Source: Saprospira sp. CCB-QB6 (GTDB lineage: Bacteria; Bacteroidota; Bacteroidia; Chitinophagales; Saprospiraceae). Taken from it: a DNA stretch of 64,000 nt. Positions 32,312 to 40,976 of this stretch are shown piece by piece. The position numbers and the translations under genes are program-made. The stretch covers positions 2,125,501-2,189,500 of the forward strand of contig NZ_CP116808.1 of the NCBI RefSeq assembly GCF_028464065.1, written 5' to 3'. Below the pieces are notes generated by a model. The model was not told the origin of the DNA. It searched no databases and saw only the letters and a program-made list of their open reading frames with translations. Every line of letters starts with the position of its first letter. Positions within the stretch are counted from its first letter, which is position 1.

Positions 32312-33619
32312 ATGGGATGTTCGAATTGTTCCAGTACTGGCGGTTGTAGCAGTACTGGTTGTGGAGATAACGGAAACTGTAACAGCGGAGGCTGTAATAA
32401 ACTCAATACTTTTGATTGGCTGGCCAATATGGAAATGCCCGATATGGCCCAACTAGATCTGGTAGAACTTTCTTTTAAAGACAATATGCGTAAGGCTTTT
32501 TACCGCCTTCCTCCTTATTTACAAATTCATACAGGCGACCTAGTAGCCGTAGAAAGTAAATCTGGAGGCTATGATATTGGCCGAGTGAGTCTAATGGGCG
32601 AATTGGTTCGCCTGCAAATGAAAAAGAAAAGGGTTAAACCCAATGCTATCCTCCCCAATGTGCTCCGCACAGCCAATGAACGAGATTTGGAACGCCTAGC
32701 CGAGGCTAGAGCTGCCGAACAAGAAACAATGGTGAAAGCTCGACTTTTGGCCCGCGAGTTAGAACTCGATATGAAAATTGGTGCCGTAGAATACCAAGGG
32801 GACCGGCGAAAAGCCACTTTCTATTATACCGCTGATGGCCGAGTCGATTTTCGCGAATTGATCCGCATCTTTGCTAGAGAGTTCCGCGTGAAAATTGAAA
32901 TGCGCCAAATTGGAGCCCGCCAAGAATCTGCCCTTATCGGCGGCCTTGGCCCCTGTGGCCGCGAACTCTGCTGCTCTACCTGGCTAACCGATTTTAAATC
33001 GGTCTCTACCACAGCCGCACGCTACCAAAATTTGGCCATCAACCAATCTAAATTATCTGGCCAATGCGGGCGCCTCAAATGTTGCCTCAACTTTGAGCTG
33101 AATACCTACCTCGATGCCCTCAAAACCTTTCCCAAACATATTCACCGCCTAGAAACAGAACAGGGGACAGCCCAACTCCTTAAAACCGATATCTTTAAGC
33201 GAATTATGTACTTCGCTTACCAAAAAGAATTTGGCGGAATGGAGGTTTTTCCCCTTTCTGTAGAACGAGTAGAGGAAATTGCTGCCCAAAATAAAAAAGG
33301 ACAAAAACCCTATCACCTCTCTGAGTTTATTGTGGATAATAAAACAAGCCACCACTTTAATAAGGAAGCCGGCCCCGATGATTTTGTCGATGGCTCCGGT
33401 AGCCTAGAATTAAGCGAACTCAAAGAAGATCAAAAACGAAATAATCGCAAACGAAAACGCAAGCGAAAACCTAAAAATCCTAACGCCTCCAATCAACGGC
33501 CACAAGGGCCAAAATCAGCAGAGAATAAAACGAAGCCTACTCGCCCAAAAAGCAATCGTAAAAAACGCCCCCGAAACTCGCAAAATAATAAAGCGAAGCA
33601 TGATGCTAACAAAAAATAA
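32312..33619 (+). CDS. ricT: PSP1-domain protein RicT (YaaT-like)
   Basis: 435 aa. In Bacillus, RicT is part of the RicA-RicF-RicT Fe-S complex that affects RNase Y and mRNA maturation. The PSP1 core is clear: FYYTADGRVDFRELIRIFAREF, KIEMRQIGARQESALIGGLG, PCGRELCCSTWL and SGQCGRLKCCLNFE. The N-terminus is unusually Cys-rich (about eight Cys within the first 30 residues), and the C-terminal 80 residues are a Lys/Arg/Asn-rich tail (RKRKRKRKPKN) that could bind RNA. The last 20 nt overlap gldH, an arrangement that suggests coupling. Head of the ricT-gldH-cyclase operon. Confidence 0.88.
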   Translation: MGCSNCSSTGGCSSTGCGDNGNCNSGGCNKLNTFDWLANMEMPDMAQLDLVELSFKDNMRKAFYRLPPYLQIHTGDLVAVESKSGGYDIGRVSLMGELVRLQMKKKRVKPNAILPNVLRTANERDLERLAEARAAEQETMVKARLLARELELDMKIGAVEYQGDRRKATFYYTADGRVDFRELIRIFAREFRVKIEMRQIGARQESALIGGLGPCGRELCCSTWLTDFKSVSTTAARYQNLAINQSKLSGQCGRLKCCLNFELNTYLDALKTFPKHIHRLETEQGTAQLLKTDIFKRIMYFAYQKEFGGMEVFPLSVERVEEIAAQNKKGQKPYHLSEFIVDNKTSHHFNKEAGPDDFVDGSGSLELSELKEDQKRNNRKRKRKRKPKNPNASNQRPQGPKSAENKTKPTRPKSNRKKRPRNSQNNKAKHDANKK

Positions 33620-34091
33620 CTGGCTCCCTTTTATGTTGTTGCCACTCTTGGCCCTATTTACTAGCTGCCAAGATTACCTTTATGAAGAAGAACAAGCTAT
33701 TAAGGAGGCAGTCTGGACCTATGCCGAACCGCTTGAATTTACACTCCCTATCACAGATACTACTCTGGCCTATAATCTCTACTTAGAAATTAAACATAAG
33801 CAGGATTATGAGTTCGAAAATGTCTATAGCTTACTTAAAGTCCAAATGCCCGACGGTAAGCTCAATGAACGACAGGTTTCTCTCGAACTCGCTAGCCCTA
33901 AAGGCAAATGGGAGGGCGAATGCCAAGGCGAGTTCTGCCAACGTCGCCTTATCTTTATGCCCAATATTAAGTTTGATCAATTGGGCAATTATAAAATTGA
34001 GTTTCAACAGTATAGCCGCCAAGATTCACTGGCCGGCATCGCTAGCCTTAAACTCCTTCTAGAAACCGCAAAAGCTGCTCCCGAATCCTAA
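33600..34091 (+). CDS. gldH: Gliding motility lipoprotein GldH
   Basis: 163 aa; lipoprotein signal MMLTKNNWLPFMLLPLLALF ending in the lipobox FTSC (Cys23). Known to be needed for gliding in Flavobacterium, in the cell envelope. Family wording is present: FTLPITDTTLAYNLYLEIKH, YEFENVYSLLKVQMPDGK, GECQGEFCQRRLIFMPNIKF and GNYKIEFQQYSRQDSLAGI. It starts inside the 3' end of ricT (20-nt overlap) and is followed 6 bp later by a glutaminyl-cyclase-like gene. Assignment rests on length, lipobox, motif pattern and the ricT neighbour. Confidence 0.87.
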   Translation: MMLTKNNWLPFMLLPLLALFTSCQDYLYEEEQAIKEAVWTYAEPLEFTLPITDTTLAYNLYLEIKHKQDYEFENVYSLLKVQMPDGKLNERQVSLELASPKGKWEGECQGEFCQRRLIFMPNIKFDQLGNYKIEFQQYSRQDSLAGIASLKLLLETAKAAPES

Positions 34092-34097
34092 TTTATT

Positions 34098-35093
34098 ATG
34101 CGCCAATTTGCCACTCTTTTACTCGCCCTAAGCCTATTGTGGGCCTGTGAAAATGATAAGCCTAAACCCCAACCCAAACCAACTCCTCCAGTAGAAGAAA
34201 AACTGGCTAAAGCGCCCGTTTTTGTGGCCGATTCTGCCTACGCTTTTGTGAAAGCACAACTGGCTTTTGGCCCCAGAGTGCCCGAAACTAAAGGCCATGA
34301 GGATTGCGCCAATTGGCTAATCCAAAAGTTTGAAGCTTACGGAACAAAGGCCCATATCCAAACGGCCGAAATGAATAACGGCCAAGGCAAAACTTACCCC
34401 ATCAAAAATATTGTGGCCCAAATTAAGCCCGAGGCCAAAACACGCATTCTACTTGCCGCTCACTGGGATACCCGCGCTATGGCCGATCGCGATAGCGAAC
34501 GCCAATCAGAGCCTATCCCTGGCGCAGATGATGGCGCTAGCGGGGTGGCCGTTTTACTCGAAATTAGCCGCCAAATTCAAAAACAAAGCCTCCAAAATGT
34601 AGGCGTGGATATTGTCCTTTTTGATGTGGAAGACCAAGGCCTTTCTGGCGATGCCTACGATCGCAGCTCTTGGTGCCTAGGTGCCCAACACTGGAGCCGA
34701 AACCCACATGCTCCCAATTATAAAGCGAAATTTGGAATTTTACTCGATATGGTCGGCGCCCGTGCCGCCCGCTTCCCGAAAGAAGGGGTTTCTCTCAAAC
34801 ATGCCGCTTTTTATGTGGATGAGGTTTGGCAAACGGCTTGGAAATTAGGCTATAACGACTTTTTTGTAGACGAAACACACGGCCAATTGGTCGATGACCA
34901 CCTTTTTGTGAATGAAATTCGCAAAATTCCCATGATCGATATTATCAATTTACCCAAAGGAAGCCCCACTGGCTTTGGCCCTTACTGGCATACTCATCAA
35001 GATGATATTGACATTATTAGCCCAACTACTCTCAAAGCCGTTGGCCAAACAGTTTTGCAAGTGATTTACCAATATGAACAAAGAGGGGAGTAA
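34098..35093 (+). CDS. Glutaminyl-peptide cyclotransferase-like M28 protein (lipoprotein)
   Basis: 331 aa. A lipoprotein signal (MRQFATLLLALSLLWAC, Cys17) is followed by a Pro/Lys linker (KPKPQPKPTPP). The M28 fold and single-zinc site of glutaminyl cyclases are visible: AAHWDTR (about 121-127), GADDGASG (about 141-148), FDVEDQG (Glu near 177) and YWHTHQDDID (His near 299). Glutaminyl cyclases turn an N-terminal Gln into pyroglutamate; in Bacteroidota this happens to secreted proteins after signal-peptide removal. A plain aminopeptidase is the alternative. It lies 6 bp after gldH. Confidence 0.82.
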   Translation: MRQFATLLLALSLLWACENDKPKPQPKPTPPVEEKLAKAPVFVADSAYAFVKAQLAFGPRVPETKGHEDCANWLIQKFEAYGTKAHIQTAEMNNGQGKTYPIKNIVAQIKPEAKTRILLAAHWDTRAMADRDSERQSEPIPGADDGASGVAVLLEISRQIQKQSLQNVGVDIVLFDVEDQGLSGDAYDRSSWCLGAQHWSRNPHAPNYKAKFGILLDMVGARAARFPKEGVSLKHAAFYVDEVWQTAWKLGYNDFFVDETHGQLVDDHLFVNEIRKIPMIDIINLPKGSPTGFGPYWHTHQDDIDIISPTTLKAVGQTVLQVIYQYEQRGE

Positions 35094-35100
35094 TTAAAGG

Positions 35101-35224
35101 TTTGGGGCCTCCGCCTCGCTATGCTCGTCGGCGCTACGTTGCGCAGCTCGCTATTCGCTCGGCCCTGCGGCAGCAAAGCTGCCTGGGTCTGGCCTGACGG
35201 CCACTGCTGCACATCGCTAGGCCA
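35101..35224 (+). repeat. Dispersed intergenic hairpin element, copy 12
   Basis: Starts 8 bp after the cyclase stop. TTTGGGGCCTCCGCC end, GGCGCTACG, GCAGCTCGCTATTCGCTC, GGCCCTGCGG. Variable hairpins: GGCAGC-aaa-GCTGCC and GGCC-tgac-GGCC. Ends CACATCGCTAGGCCA. A further imperfect hairpin (GGGCTGGTCC with GGGCCAGCC, about 35259-35286) lies between it and tadA. Confidence 0.85.
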
Positions 35225-35292
35225 GTCGCTTCGCTCCTCTGCCGCCTACGTCAAGCAAAACGGGCTGGTCCAAAAAAGGGCCAGCCTGTCTA

Positions 35293-35751
35293 ATGTCTAA
35301 GAATATGGATTTCAATGTTTTTTCCGATGAGTTTTTTATGCGCCAAGCCCTCTTAGAGGCCCAAAAAGCATTTGAACTAGAGGAGGTGCCTGTTGGCGCT
35401 GTTTTGGTGGCCCAAAATCAGATTTTGGCCCGGGCCCACAACCGCACCGAAGCCCTGACCGATATTAGCGCTCATGCCGAGATTTTGGCCATTACGGCCG
35501 CCGCTCAAGCCTTAGATAGCAAGTATTTGCCCAAGGCCACGCTTTATGTGACTCTAGAACCTTGCTTGATGTGCGCTGGCGCTTTGGCTTGGGCCCAAAT
35601 TGGTCGAATTGTCTATGCCGCCGCCGATCCTAAAAGAGGTTTTTTGGCCCTTGCTCCAAAAGCCCTACACCCCAAAACCAAATTAGAACAAGGACCGCTA
35701 GCCGAAGAAGCCCAAGCCCTACTCCAAAGCTTTTTTAAACGCAAACGCTAG
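35293..35751 (+). CDS. tadA: tRNA-specific adenosine deaminase TadA
   Basis: 152-aa zinc deaminase converting the wobble adenosine (A34) of tRNA-Arg to inosine. Zinc ligands and the catalytic proton shuttle are intact: HAE (His61, Glu63) and PCLMCAGAL (Cys91, Cys94). The start SDEFFMRQALLEAQKAFELEEVPVGAVLV is standard for the family. ATG at 35293 is used; ATG codons at 35305 and 35338 are in frame too. It is bracketed by dispersed elements and appears monocistronic. Confidence 0.95.
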   Translation: MSKNMDFNVFSDEFFMRQALLEAQKAFELEEVPVGAVLVAQNQILARAHNRTEALTDISAHAEILAITAAAQALDSKYLPKATLYVTLEPCLMCAGALAWAQIGRIVYAAADPKRGFLALAPKALHPKTKLEQGPLAEEAQALLQSFFKRKR

Positions 35752-35787
35752 CGCTTAAAAGCAAAAAACATCCTTTAGGGTCCAGCT

Positions 35788-35958
35788 GGCCTAGCGATGT
35801 GCAGGGGTGGCCGAAGGCCAGACCGAGGCGGCAAAGCCGCCGCAGGGCCGAGCAGACCTGCGAGCCCCGAAACGACAACAAGCCCTTTAGGGCGCAGTTC
35901 GACGACCGAAGGGAGTAACCGCCGACGAGCGAAGCGAGGCGGAGGCCCCAAAAAAAAA
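35788..35958 (-). repeat. Dispersed intergenic hairpin element, copy 13, with nested module
   Basis: GGCCTAGCGATGTGCAGG end, hairpins GGCC-gaa-GGCC and GGCGGC-aaa-GCCGCC, then GGGCCGAGC, GCGAGCCCCGAAACGACAAC, AGCCCTTTAGGGCG, TTCGACGACC and AAGGGAGTAACCGCCG, ending GGCGGAGGCCCC plus A9. The middle stretch (about 35865-35925) matches 23803-23870 almost base for base. It ends 10 bp before the next ATG. Confidence 0.85.
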
Positions 35959-35968
35959 TAAAAAGAAG

Positions 35969-36577
35969 ATGAACAGCAGCGCCAAATTAGAATACGAAAA
36001 GGGCCAAAATGCCCTAAATGCCAACCAGCCTTTGGCCGCTTTGCGGGCTTTTTGGACCGCCTACAAGTTGGACCAACAGCCTGAATTTCTATATGATGCC
36101 GCCTATGCATTGCTTTTGCTCAAGCGCTATCGTTGGGCGCAGCAAACCTATGCTTTTTTGGGCGATTTTCGGGCGGCGGTGCAAGCGAGTTGGGCCGTAG
36201 AAGGAGAGTTGTCGGGGCGTTTTCCCAAAGGGTTTTATCGGGCGCTCATCCAAAGTCGAAATTTGCCCAAAGAAAAGGCTCTGCAAGCGCTAAGCCTCAT
36301 GCGGCAACATGCGGTAGCTTATGCGCCAGCTTATTTGGAAGCTTGTCGTTATTTGGATCAGCGGCCCAGCGAGGCTTATCAATTGGCTTTGGCGGGTTTG
36401 GAGCAGGCGGAGGACCATTATACATTTGGTGGATTGAAGCTGCAAGCGGCCCTTTATCGTTACTATCGGGGCCAAAAAGAGGCGGCCCGAGAGCTCCTTT
36501 TAGAATTAGAGTATTCGGGCCGCCTTTGCGAAGAGATTCGGCAAATGATTATTAAAATACAGGCTACTGACGAATAA
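35969..36577 (+). CDS. TPR-like helical protein, function unknown
   Basis: 202 aa, no signal peptide. The N-terminal half has helix pairs resembling tetratricopeptide repeats: LEYEKGQNALNANQPLAALRAFWTAYKLD and FLYDAAYALLLLKRYRWAQQTYAFLGDFRAAVQAS (residues 40-75, read in two parts). The C-terminal half has similar helices (YQLALAGLEQAEDHYTFGGL, LYRYYRGQKEAARELLLELE). Probably a cytoplasmic protein-protein adaptor. Its last 14 nt overlap the convergent T9SS cargo gene at 36564. Confidence 0.65.
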   Translation: MNSSAKLEYEKGQNALNANQPLAALRAFWTAYKLDQQPEFLYDAAYALLLLKRYRWAQQTYAFLGDFRAAVQASWAVEGELSGRFPKGFYRALIQSRNLPKEKALQALSLMRQHAVAYAPAYLEACRYLDQRPSEAYQLALAGLEQAEDHYTFGGLKLQAALYRYYRGQKEAARELLLELEYSGRLCEEIRQMIIKIQATDE

Positions 36578-38249
36578 TCGTAATAGGGCCTTTAAAGACG
36601 CCCCAGCCCTCGCCTAGGTCCAGAATATAATAGTAAGTGCCAGCGGGAAGAGGACCATTGGCAAAGTCTCCCTGCCAGTTGTTGTTATAAAAATCGGCTC
36701 GGTAGACCAGGTCTCCCCAGCGGTTGAGAATGCGCAACTTATTTTTGGGAAAAAGCTGGATATTCTGGATGACCCAAAAGTCATTTTGGCCGTCGTTATT
36801 GGGCGTAATCACATTGGGAATAAAGAGGATGTCTTCTACTTTTTGGCGCAGTTCGACATAAAAAGAATCGAGGCTGCTGCAGCCCTCCATACTTTCGCCT
36901 AAAAGTTGGATGTATCCGCTGTTATTGGGCTGGGCAATTGTTTGTGAACAGATGTCACAATCTATATTTGGGCTAGGGCTCCAATTGTAAAAATCGGCTC
37001 CGCTAGCTTGTAGGGGAAGGCTGCTGCCTTCTACGATAAGGGTATCATTATTAAGTTGGAGTTGAGGGGCGGGAAACACCTCAATGAATAGGCTATCGCT
37101 CCAGCGGCCGCAGGCTGCATTTTGGCCCAAGAGCTGAAGCTGATATTGGCCGGGGGCGAGTAGGGGCGAAAAGCTGGAGCTACTGCTATTCCCCCAAGCT
37201 TGTCCATTAATGTAGAGTTCGTAATCATTGTATTGGCCAAGCGTTTCGCTAAGTAGAATCCCCTTGTTGTCGCAATAGGGAGCGGCTTCTGCTTCTAGCA
37301 TTAATTCGGGACTTTTTTGGGCCAGAATAAAGAGGCTATCGCTCCAGTTAGTGAGTAGACTATCGAGAGTAAGGCTTTGTAGGCCAGCAAAGCTAGGAAA
37401 TTGATTTTGAAGCTCTTCAAGGTAGCTCCAGTTGTTGTTCCATTGGGCCAATTGTTCAAACTGTCCTTCTGTGTTGGGGTCGCTATAAAAACTAAATTGG
37501 AGAGGGCTACTGCCCGCTTCTCGATTAATGGCATGGCTATAAAGCGGGTTGAGCAGACAGAGTTCCAGTTCTTTTTGTTGTCGGTCTAGGCCATATTGGC
37601 CTGCATCGCCTGCCCAATAGCTGGCCCAAACTTGACTACTGTCATTAATTTGAGGTTGAATTAAAATAGGGCGAAAAAGGCGGAGCCCATTATCCTCTCC
37701 GCCTAAGGCAAAGAGATAGGGGGCGGGCCGGTCCATAGCACGAACAAGGCCACCAGGTCCGGAGGAAGAAATAAAGCCATATTGGCCACTTTGCCCAGTT
37801 TGCAGGGCATTCGGCGCTGTAGAAATAATTTCTAATCGTTGGCTATCTAGGGCTAATTCCCATTCATTTAAGCGAAGTTGGCCCGTCACAAAACTAGATT
37901 GGGCCTTGGCCGTTTTATGGTCTGTGCCGGCCAAGACCAAATAGTGAAAACGGCTAGGAAAATTGCCTCTAATAGCTTGTTGTCCTCCATCCAAAAAGAG
38001 CCAACCTTCGTTAGTAGAAGTGAAGCCTTGGTTTGTGGGGTGATTTTGAATGAAATCACCATAAAGGTGTATCGTGTCGCTGTTATGAATGGCCCCAGCA
38101 TTTTGGAGATTTCCCTGAATACTCAACATAGCTCCTGATTTAATAGAAATCAGCGCACCTTGATTATGTAGCTGAGCTTGTAGCGAAGAAGAAAAAAAGG
38201 CCAAAAAACAGAGGCCAGTTAGGATCGTCTTAGAAAGCATAGTGGGCAT
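36564..38249 (-). CDS. Secreted protein with T9SS type B (gliding-associated) sorting domain
   Basis: 561 aa from the ATG at 38249 (ATG at 38240 also possible; a TTG at 38312 would spoil the signal peptide). Signal peptide MPTMLSKTILTGLCFLAFFS to LQA, then Gln. The N-terminal 150 residues hold beta-rich repeats (GAMLSIQGNLQNAGAIHNSD). The C-terminal domain of about 90 residues is the gliding-motility-associated CHU_C/type B type: FIPNVITPNNDGQNDFW, LRILNRWGDLVYRADFY, GTYYYILDLGEG and a short KGPITIIRQ end. It should be exported across the outer membrane by the T9SS. Type B cargo often pairs with PorP/SprF partners; none is adjacent. Confidence 0.85.
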   Translation of the reverse strand: MPTMLSKTILTGLCFLAFFSSSLQAQLHNQGALISIKSGAMLSIQGNLQNAGAIHNSDTIHLYGDFIQNHPTNQGFTSTNEGWLFLDGGQQAIRGNFPSRFHYLVLAGTDHKTAKAQSSFVTGQLRLNEWELALDSQRLEIISTAPNALQTGQSGQYGFISSSGPGGLVRAMDRPAPYLFALGGEDNGLRLFRPILIQPQINDSSQVWASYWAGDAGQYGLDRQQKELELCLLNPLYSHAINREAGSSPLQFSFYSDPNTEGQFEQLAQWNNNWSYLEELQNQFPSFAGLQSLTLDSLLTNWSDSLFILAQKSPELMLEAEAAPYCDNKGILLSETLGQYNDYELYINGQAWGNSSSSSFSPLLAPGQYQLQLLGQNAACGRWSDSLFIEVFPAPQLQLNNDTLIVEGSSLPLQASGADFYNWSPSPNIDCDICSQTIAQPNNSGYIQLLGESMEGCSSLDSFYVELRQKVEDILFIPNVITPNNDGQNDFWVIQNIQLFPKNKLRILNRWGDLVYRADFYNNNWQGDFANGPLPAGTYYYILDLGEGWGVFKGPITIIRQ

Positions 38250-38382
38250 ATAATTGAGAGCCAAAGCAGCTCTTTCGCCTAAAAAAATACTGTCACTTAG
38301 GCCGTTTAGCAAGATATAATTATTTATCTTTGAAAGATTAGCCTATCAATAAAGGGATTAACTAACTATAATACAAATTTTT

Positions 38383-39924
38383 ATGAAAATAAAAGCACTA
38401 GTCGGAGCTGCCCTATTGGGTTTATCGAGCCTTAGCCTACAGGCCCAGCAGCTAAATACAGATTGTGGTGTTAGCTTTGCCGATGGTCAACTCATTAAAC
38501 AACGTCTGATGGAAAACCGCCGTTTGGTGGATCCTGCAGAGATTGCTGCCTTCCAACAGAGTCGAAATATTAAATATATCCCTGTTAAGTTTCATGTGGT
38601 AGGTGATGCTAATGGTGAAAATACAGTTCCCTTGACACAGGTTTTTGCGATGCTTTGCGATATGAACAATGACTATCGCACGCAAGATGTACAGTTTTAT
38701 ATGCAGGGAGTGACGAATTCTATTAACTTCTTTAATAATAGCAGTGTATATAATGATGGTGGGGCCTTTGGTTCTCAAAACATCATGTTTAATAATAAAT
38801 CGGCTGGAGCGATTAACATCTTCATGAGTGCTTCGGTAAATAACCAGGTAGCGTCTTATTATACGCCATCAGGAGATTTTGTATTTGTGCTTAATCAAAT
38901 GGCCAATGGTACTTCTAGTACGGGGACGCATGAGGTAGGGCACTTCTTCACCCTAAATCACACCTTTTATGGTTGGGAGGGAGCTGATGTAACTGCCTAT
39001 GAGCCAGGAAATGCGCCTAACTTGATTAATGGTGTGGCAGTAGAACGAGCTGTTCGATCAGGGAGTAGTGCCAACTGTAGCTCTGCTGCAGATGGATTTT
39101 GCGATACCCCAGCAGATTATGTGTCTTTCCGCGACAATTGCCCTTATACTGGAGGGGTAAAAGATCCTTCAGGAGTAGCCATCGACCCTATGGAATCTAA
39201 CTTTATGTCTTATTATGCCGATGCTTGTGTAGATTCTTTTACTGCCGAGCAAAAGGCAGCTATGGCAGCTGATATTTTGAGCCGTTGGAATTCTTTTTCA
39301 GCTCCTACTCCTAATGCTGTCGTTTCTGGGGCAGGGCTTACCGCAGTAACGCCAGCTAATGGTGGCACTGTAGAGTTAAATGGAGATATTACTTTGGAGT
39401 GGACGGCTGTACCCAATGCTACGGCCTATTATGTAGAAGTATACCGCACGTTCTTTGGTAGTCCAATTGCTCCAGTTGCTATTGAATTGGTTTATGGGGC
39501 TACTTCACTAACTATTCCTGAAGCCGATTTAGGATATCCTAAAGATTATAGTTGGACGGTTCGACCCATCAATCAGTTGAATACTTGTGGTGCTACTTCT
39601 CCTACACAGAGTTTTAGCACAACAGCCCCTGTATCTTCTGTTATTGGAGAAGAATTTAACAGCATGTCAGAAATGCGTTTAATGCAAAACCCACTAACAG
39701 GTTCTACGGCAGAATTGTTAATCAATTTGCCTAAGGACTTAGTAGGAAGCTTGCAGGTCTATAGTTTAGATGGCCGCAAAGTAGCGGGTCTAGATAAGAT
39801 TCAGTTTTTTGCTGGCGACAATGCGCAACTTTTAGAAGTTGGGCAACTGAGCAATGGTATTTATATGGTGGTACTGAATACCCCTTATGGCAACTTGCAG
39901 CAAAAACTAGTTATTCAGCGCTAG
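38383..39924 (+). CDS. Secreted M43 (pappalysin-like) metalloprotease with T9SS type A sorting domain
   Basis: 513 aa. Signal peptide MKIKALVGAALLGLSSLSLQA then Gln. The zinc site is a metzincin HExxHxxxxxH in GTHEVGHFFTLNH (His183, Glu184, His187, His193), with FCDTPADY and the Met-turn NFMSYYADAC, as in M43 enzymes. A fibronectin-III-like domain follows (TPANGGTVELNGDITLEW). The last 80 residues (MRLMQNPLTGSTAELLINL, LQVYSLDGRKVAG, LSNGIYMVVL, KLVIQR) are a type A (Por secretion) C-terminal sorting signal. Likely an exoenzyme for degrading prey or environmental protein. Confidence 0.93.
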   Translation: MKIKALVGAALLGLSSLSLQAQQLNTDCGVSFADGQLIKQRLMENRRLVDPAEIAAFQQSRNIKYIPVKFHVVGDANGENTVPLTQVFAMLCDMNNDYRTQDVQFYMQGVTNSINFFNNSSVYNDGGAFGSQNIMFNNKSAGAINIFMSASVNNQVASYYTPSGDFVFVLNQMANGTSSTGTHEVGHFFTLNHTFYGWEGADVTAYEPGNAPNLINGVAVERAVRSGSSANCSSAADGFCDTPADYVSFRDNCPYTGGVKDPSGVAIDPMESNFMSYYADACVDSFTAEQKAAMAADILSRWNSFSAPTPNAVVSGAGLTAVTPANGGTVELNGDITLEWTAVPNATAYYVEVYRTFFGSPIAPVAIELVYGATSLTIPEADLGYPKDYSWTVRPINQLNTCGATSPTQSFSTTAPVSSVIGEEFNSMSEMRLMQNPLTGSTAELLINLPKDLVGSLQVYSLDGRKVAGLDKIQFFAGDNAQLLEVGQLSNGIYMVVLNTPYGNLQQKLVIQR

Positions 39925-39948
39925 TATGCTCCTTATATTATAGAAGTA

Positions 39949-39980
39949 AAAAAGGACAGTCTTTTAAGGCTGTCCTTTTT
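39949..39980 (+). terminator. Terminator of the M43 protease gene
   Basis: AAAAAGGACAG (39949-39959) pairs with CTGTCCTTTTT (39970-39980), 10-nt loop, 24 bp after the stop codon. It merges into dispersed element copy 14. Confidence 0.9.
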
Positions 39981-39983
39981 GTG

Positions 39984-40109
39984 TTTTGGGGCCTCCGCCT
40001 CGCTTCGCTCGTCGGCGCTACGCTTTGGGGCTCGCAGGTCTGCTCGGCCCTGCGGCGGCTTTGCCGCCTCGGTCTGGCCTGACGGCCACCCCGCCGCATC
40101 GCTAGGCCG
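39984..40109 (+). repeat. Dispersed hairpin element, copy 14 (left half of an inverted pair)
   Basis: TTTTGGGGCCTCCGCC end, GGCGCTACG, GGGGCTCGC, GCTCGGCCCTGCG. Variable hairpins GGCGGC-ttt-GCCGCC and GGCC-tgac-GGCC; end GCATCGCTAGGCC then GCTCATCG. It corresponds to copy 7 in reverse orientation. Confidence 0.85.
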
Positions 40110-40168
40110 CTCATCGGTTTATGCTAGATTGGGCAGTTGTTTTCAGCCTTTTGGTCCAATTGCGTGTA

Positions 40169-40317
40169 GAGGCGGCGAAGCCGCCGGCTTAGGGATGGAA
40201 AAGGGGGCGGCGCAGCCGCAGACCGAGCAAAATGCAAAGCATTTTTGCGAAGGGCCGAGCAGGCCTGCGAGCCCTGACACAGCCCGGCCCGCCTGAAGGG
40301 CGGGCAAGCCCCAAAAA
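40169..40317 (-). repeat. Dispersed hairpin element, copy 15 (right half of an inverted pair)
   Basis: Second-subtype partner of copy 14, corresponding to copy 6. Begins GAGGCGGCGAAGCCGCCGG, then CTTAGGGATGG, GCGGC-gca-GCCGC, GACCGAGC, the AT-rich hairpin GCAAAATGC with GCATTTTTGC, GGGCCGAGC, GAGCCCTGACACAGCCCGG, ending GCAAGCCCCAAAAA. The spacer 40110-40168 contains TTTTCAGCC and TTGGTCCAA, as at the copy 6/7 locus. Confidence 0.85.
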
Positions 40318-40372
40318 GGAAAGAGTTCTAGATAAATAGGGTAGGGGAGGGGGCAAGAAGGCGATAAAGTTG

Positions 40373-40380
40373 TATTTTTG
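40373..40380 (+). promoter_or_regulatory. Candidate -7 promoter element (TATTTTTG)
   Basis: Exact TAnnTTTG match 22 nt before the ATG at 40403, in the context TTGTATTTTTGCGCCAAA, which resembles that before the SIMPL gene. -33 box not evident. Confidence 0.42.
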
Positions 40381-40402
40381 CGCCAAATTTAAAAAGAAAG
40401 CA

Positions 40403-40768
40403 ATGCAAAAAGAGAGTCAATTATTGGAATTGCAACAGATTGTGGTAGAGCAGAAAGCGGCTTTATTGAAGGTAGTAGAGACTATTAAGGAGGAGGGCGT
40501 ATCTAATTATCCTATTTTGTGGATGTATAGTGGAGAGGCCTTGCCCAATTTGGGTTTGTATTTGGGTGAATTGGCTGCTGGGGTTTGGCAGCATGGGGCG
40601 ACCACCTTAGAAGAATTGTATACAAAGGGAATTATAGAGGCGGAAAAAATTGATAATTTTCGGGCCTTGTATAATCACAAAGGCGGGCATTTCTGCGTTT
40701 TGATGATGAGTTTGGAGCAAACTGAATTGGTTTTTTTGCCTTACAGCCTAGTAAAAAACGAGAATTAG
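40403..40768 (+). CDS. Small protein of unknown function
   Basis: 121 aa from the ATG at 40403; an in-frame TTG at 40370 overlaps the putative -7 box and is rejected. No signal peptide. An N-terminal helix with heptad character (ESQLLELQQIVVEQKAALL) is followed by a compact domain (YPILWMYSGEALPNLGLYL, ALYNHKGGHFCVLMMSLEQ). No family recognised. It stands between a dispersed element pair and the giant adhesin gene. Confidence 0.65.
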   Translation: MQKESQLLELQQIVVEQKAALLKVVETIKEEGVSNYPILWMYSGEALPNLGLYLGELAAGVWQHGATTLEELYTKGIIEAEKIDNFRALYNHKGGHFCVLMMSLEQTELVFLPYSLVKNEN

Positions 40769-40830
40769 AAAAGTGGAGGTTGGGTAGAGGAGAGGAGAAA
40801 AGGCTTGAAAGTTGTATGTGCTAGAAGAAA

Positions 40831-40861
40831 TTTGAATAATTTTAGCAAATTTTTATACTTG
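40831..40861 (+). promoter_or_regulatory. Candidate promoter of the giant SprB-like gene
   Basis: TTTG at 40831-40834, 19-nt spacer, then TATACTTG at 40854-40861 (one mismatch to TAnnTTTG). This is the Bacteroidota -33/-7 arrangement, 115 nt upstream of the ATG at 40977. Confidence 0.55.
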
Positions 40862-40976
40862 AGCCTTAAAAATTAACGTTTTGGGGAGGTGAAAGCAGAA
40901 AATCTCTGCAACAAACTGTTATTTTTGCAAGATAATAGGCCTGTAAGGGCTAGAACTTAAATAGACATCGAACTAG

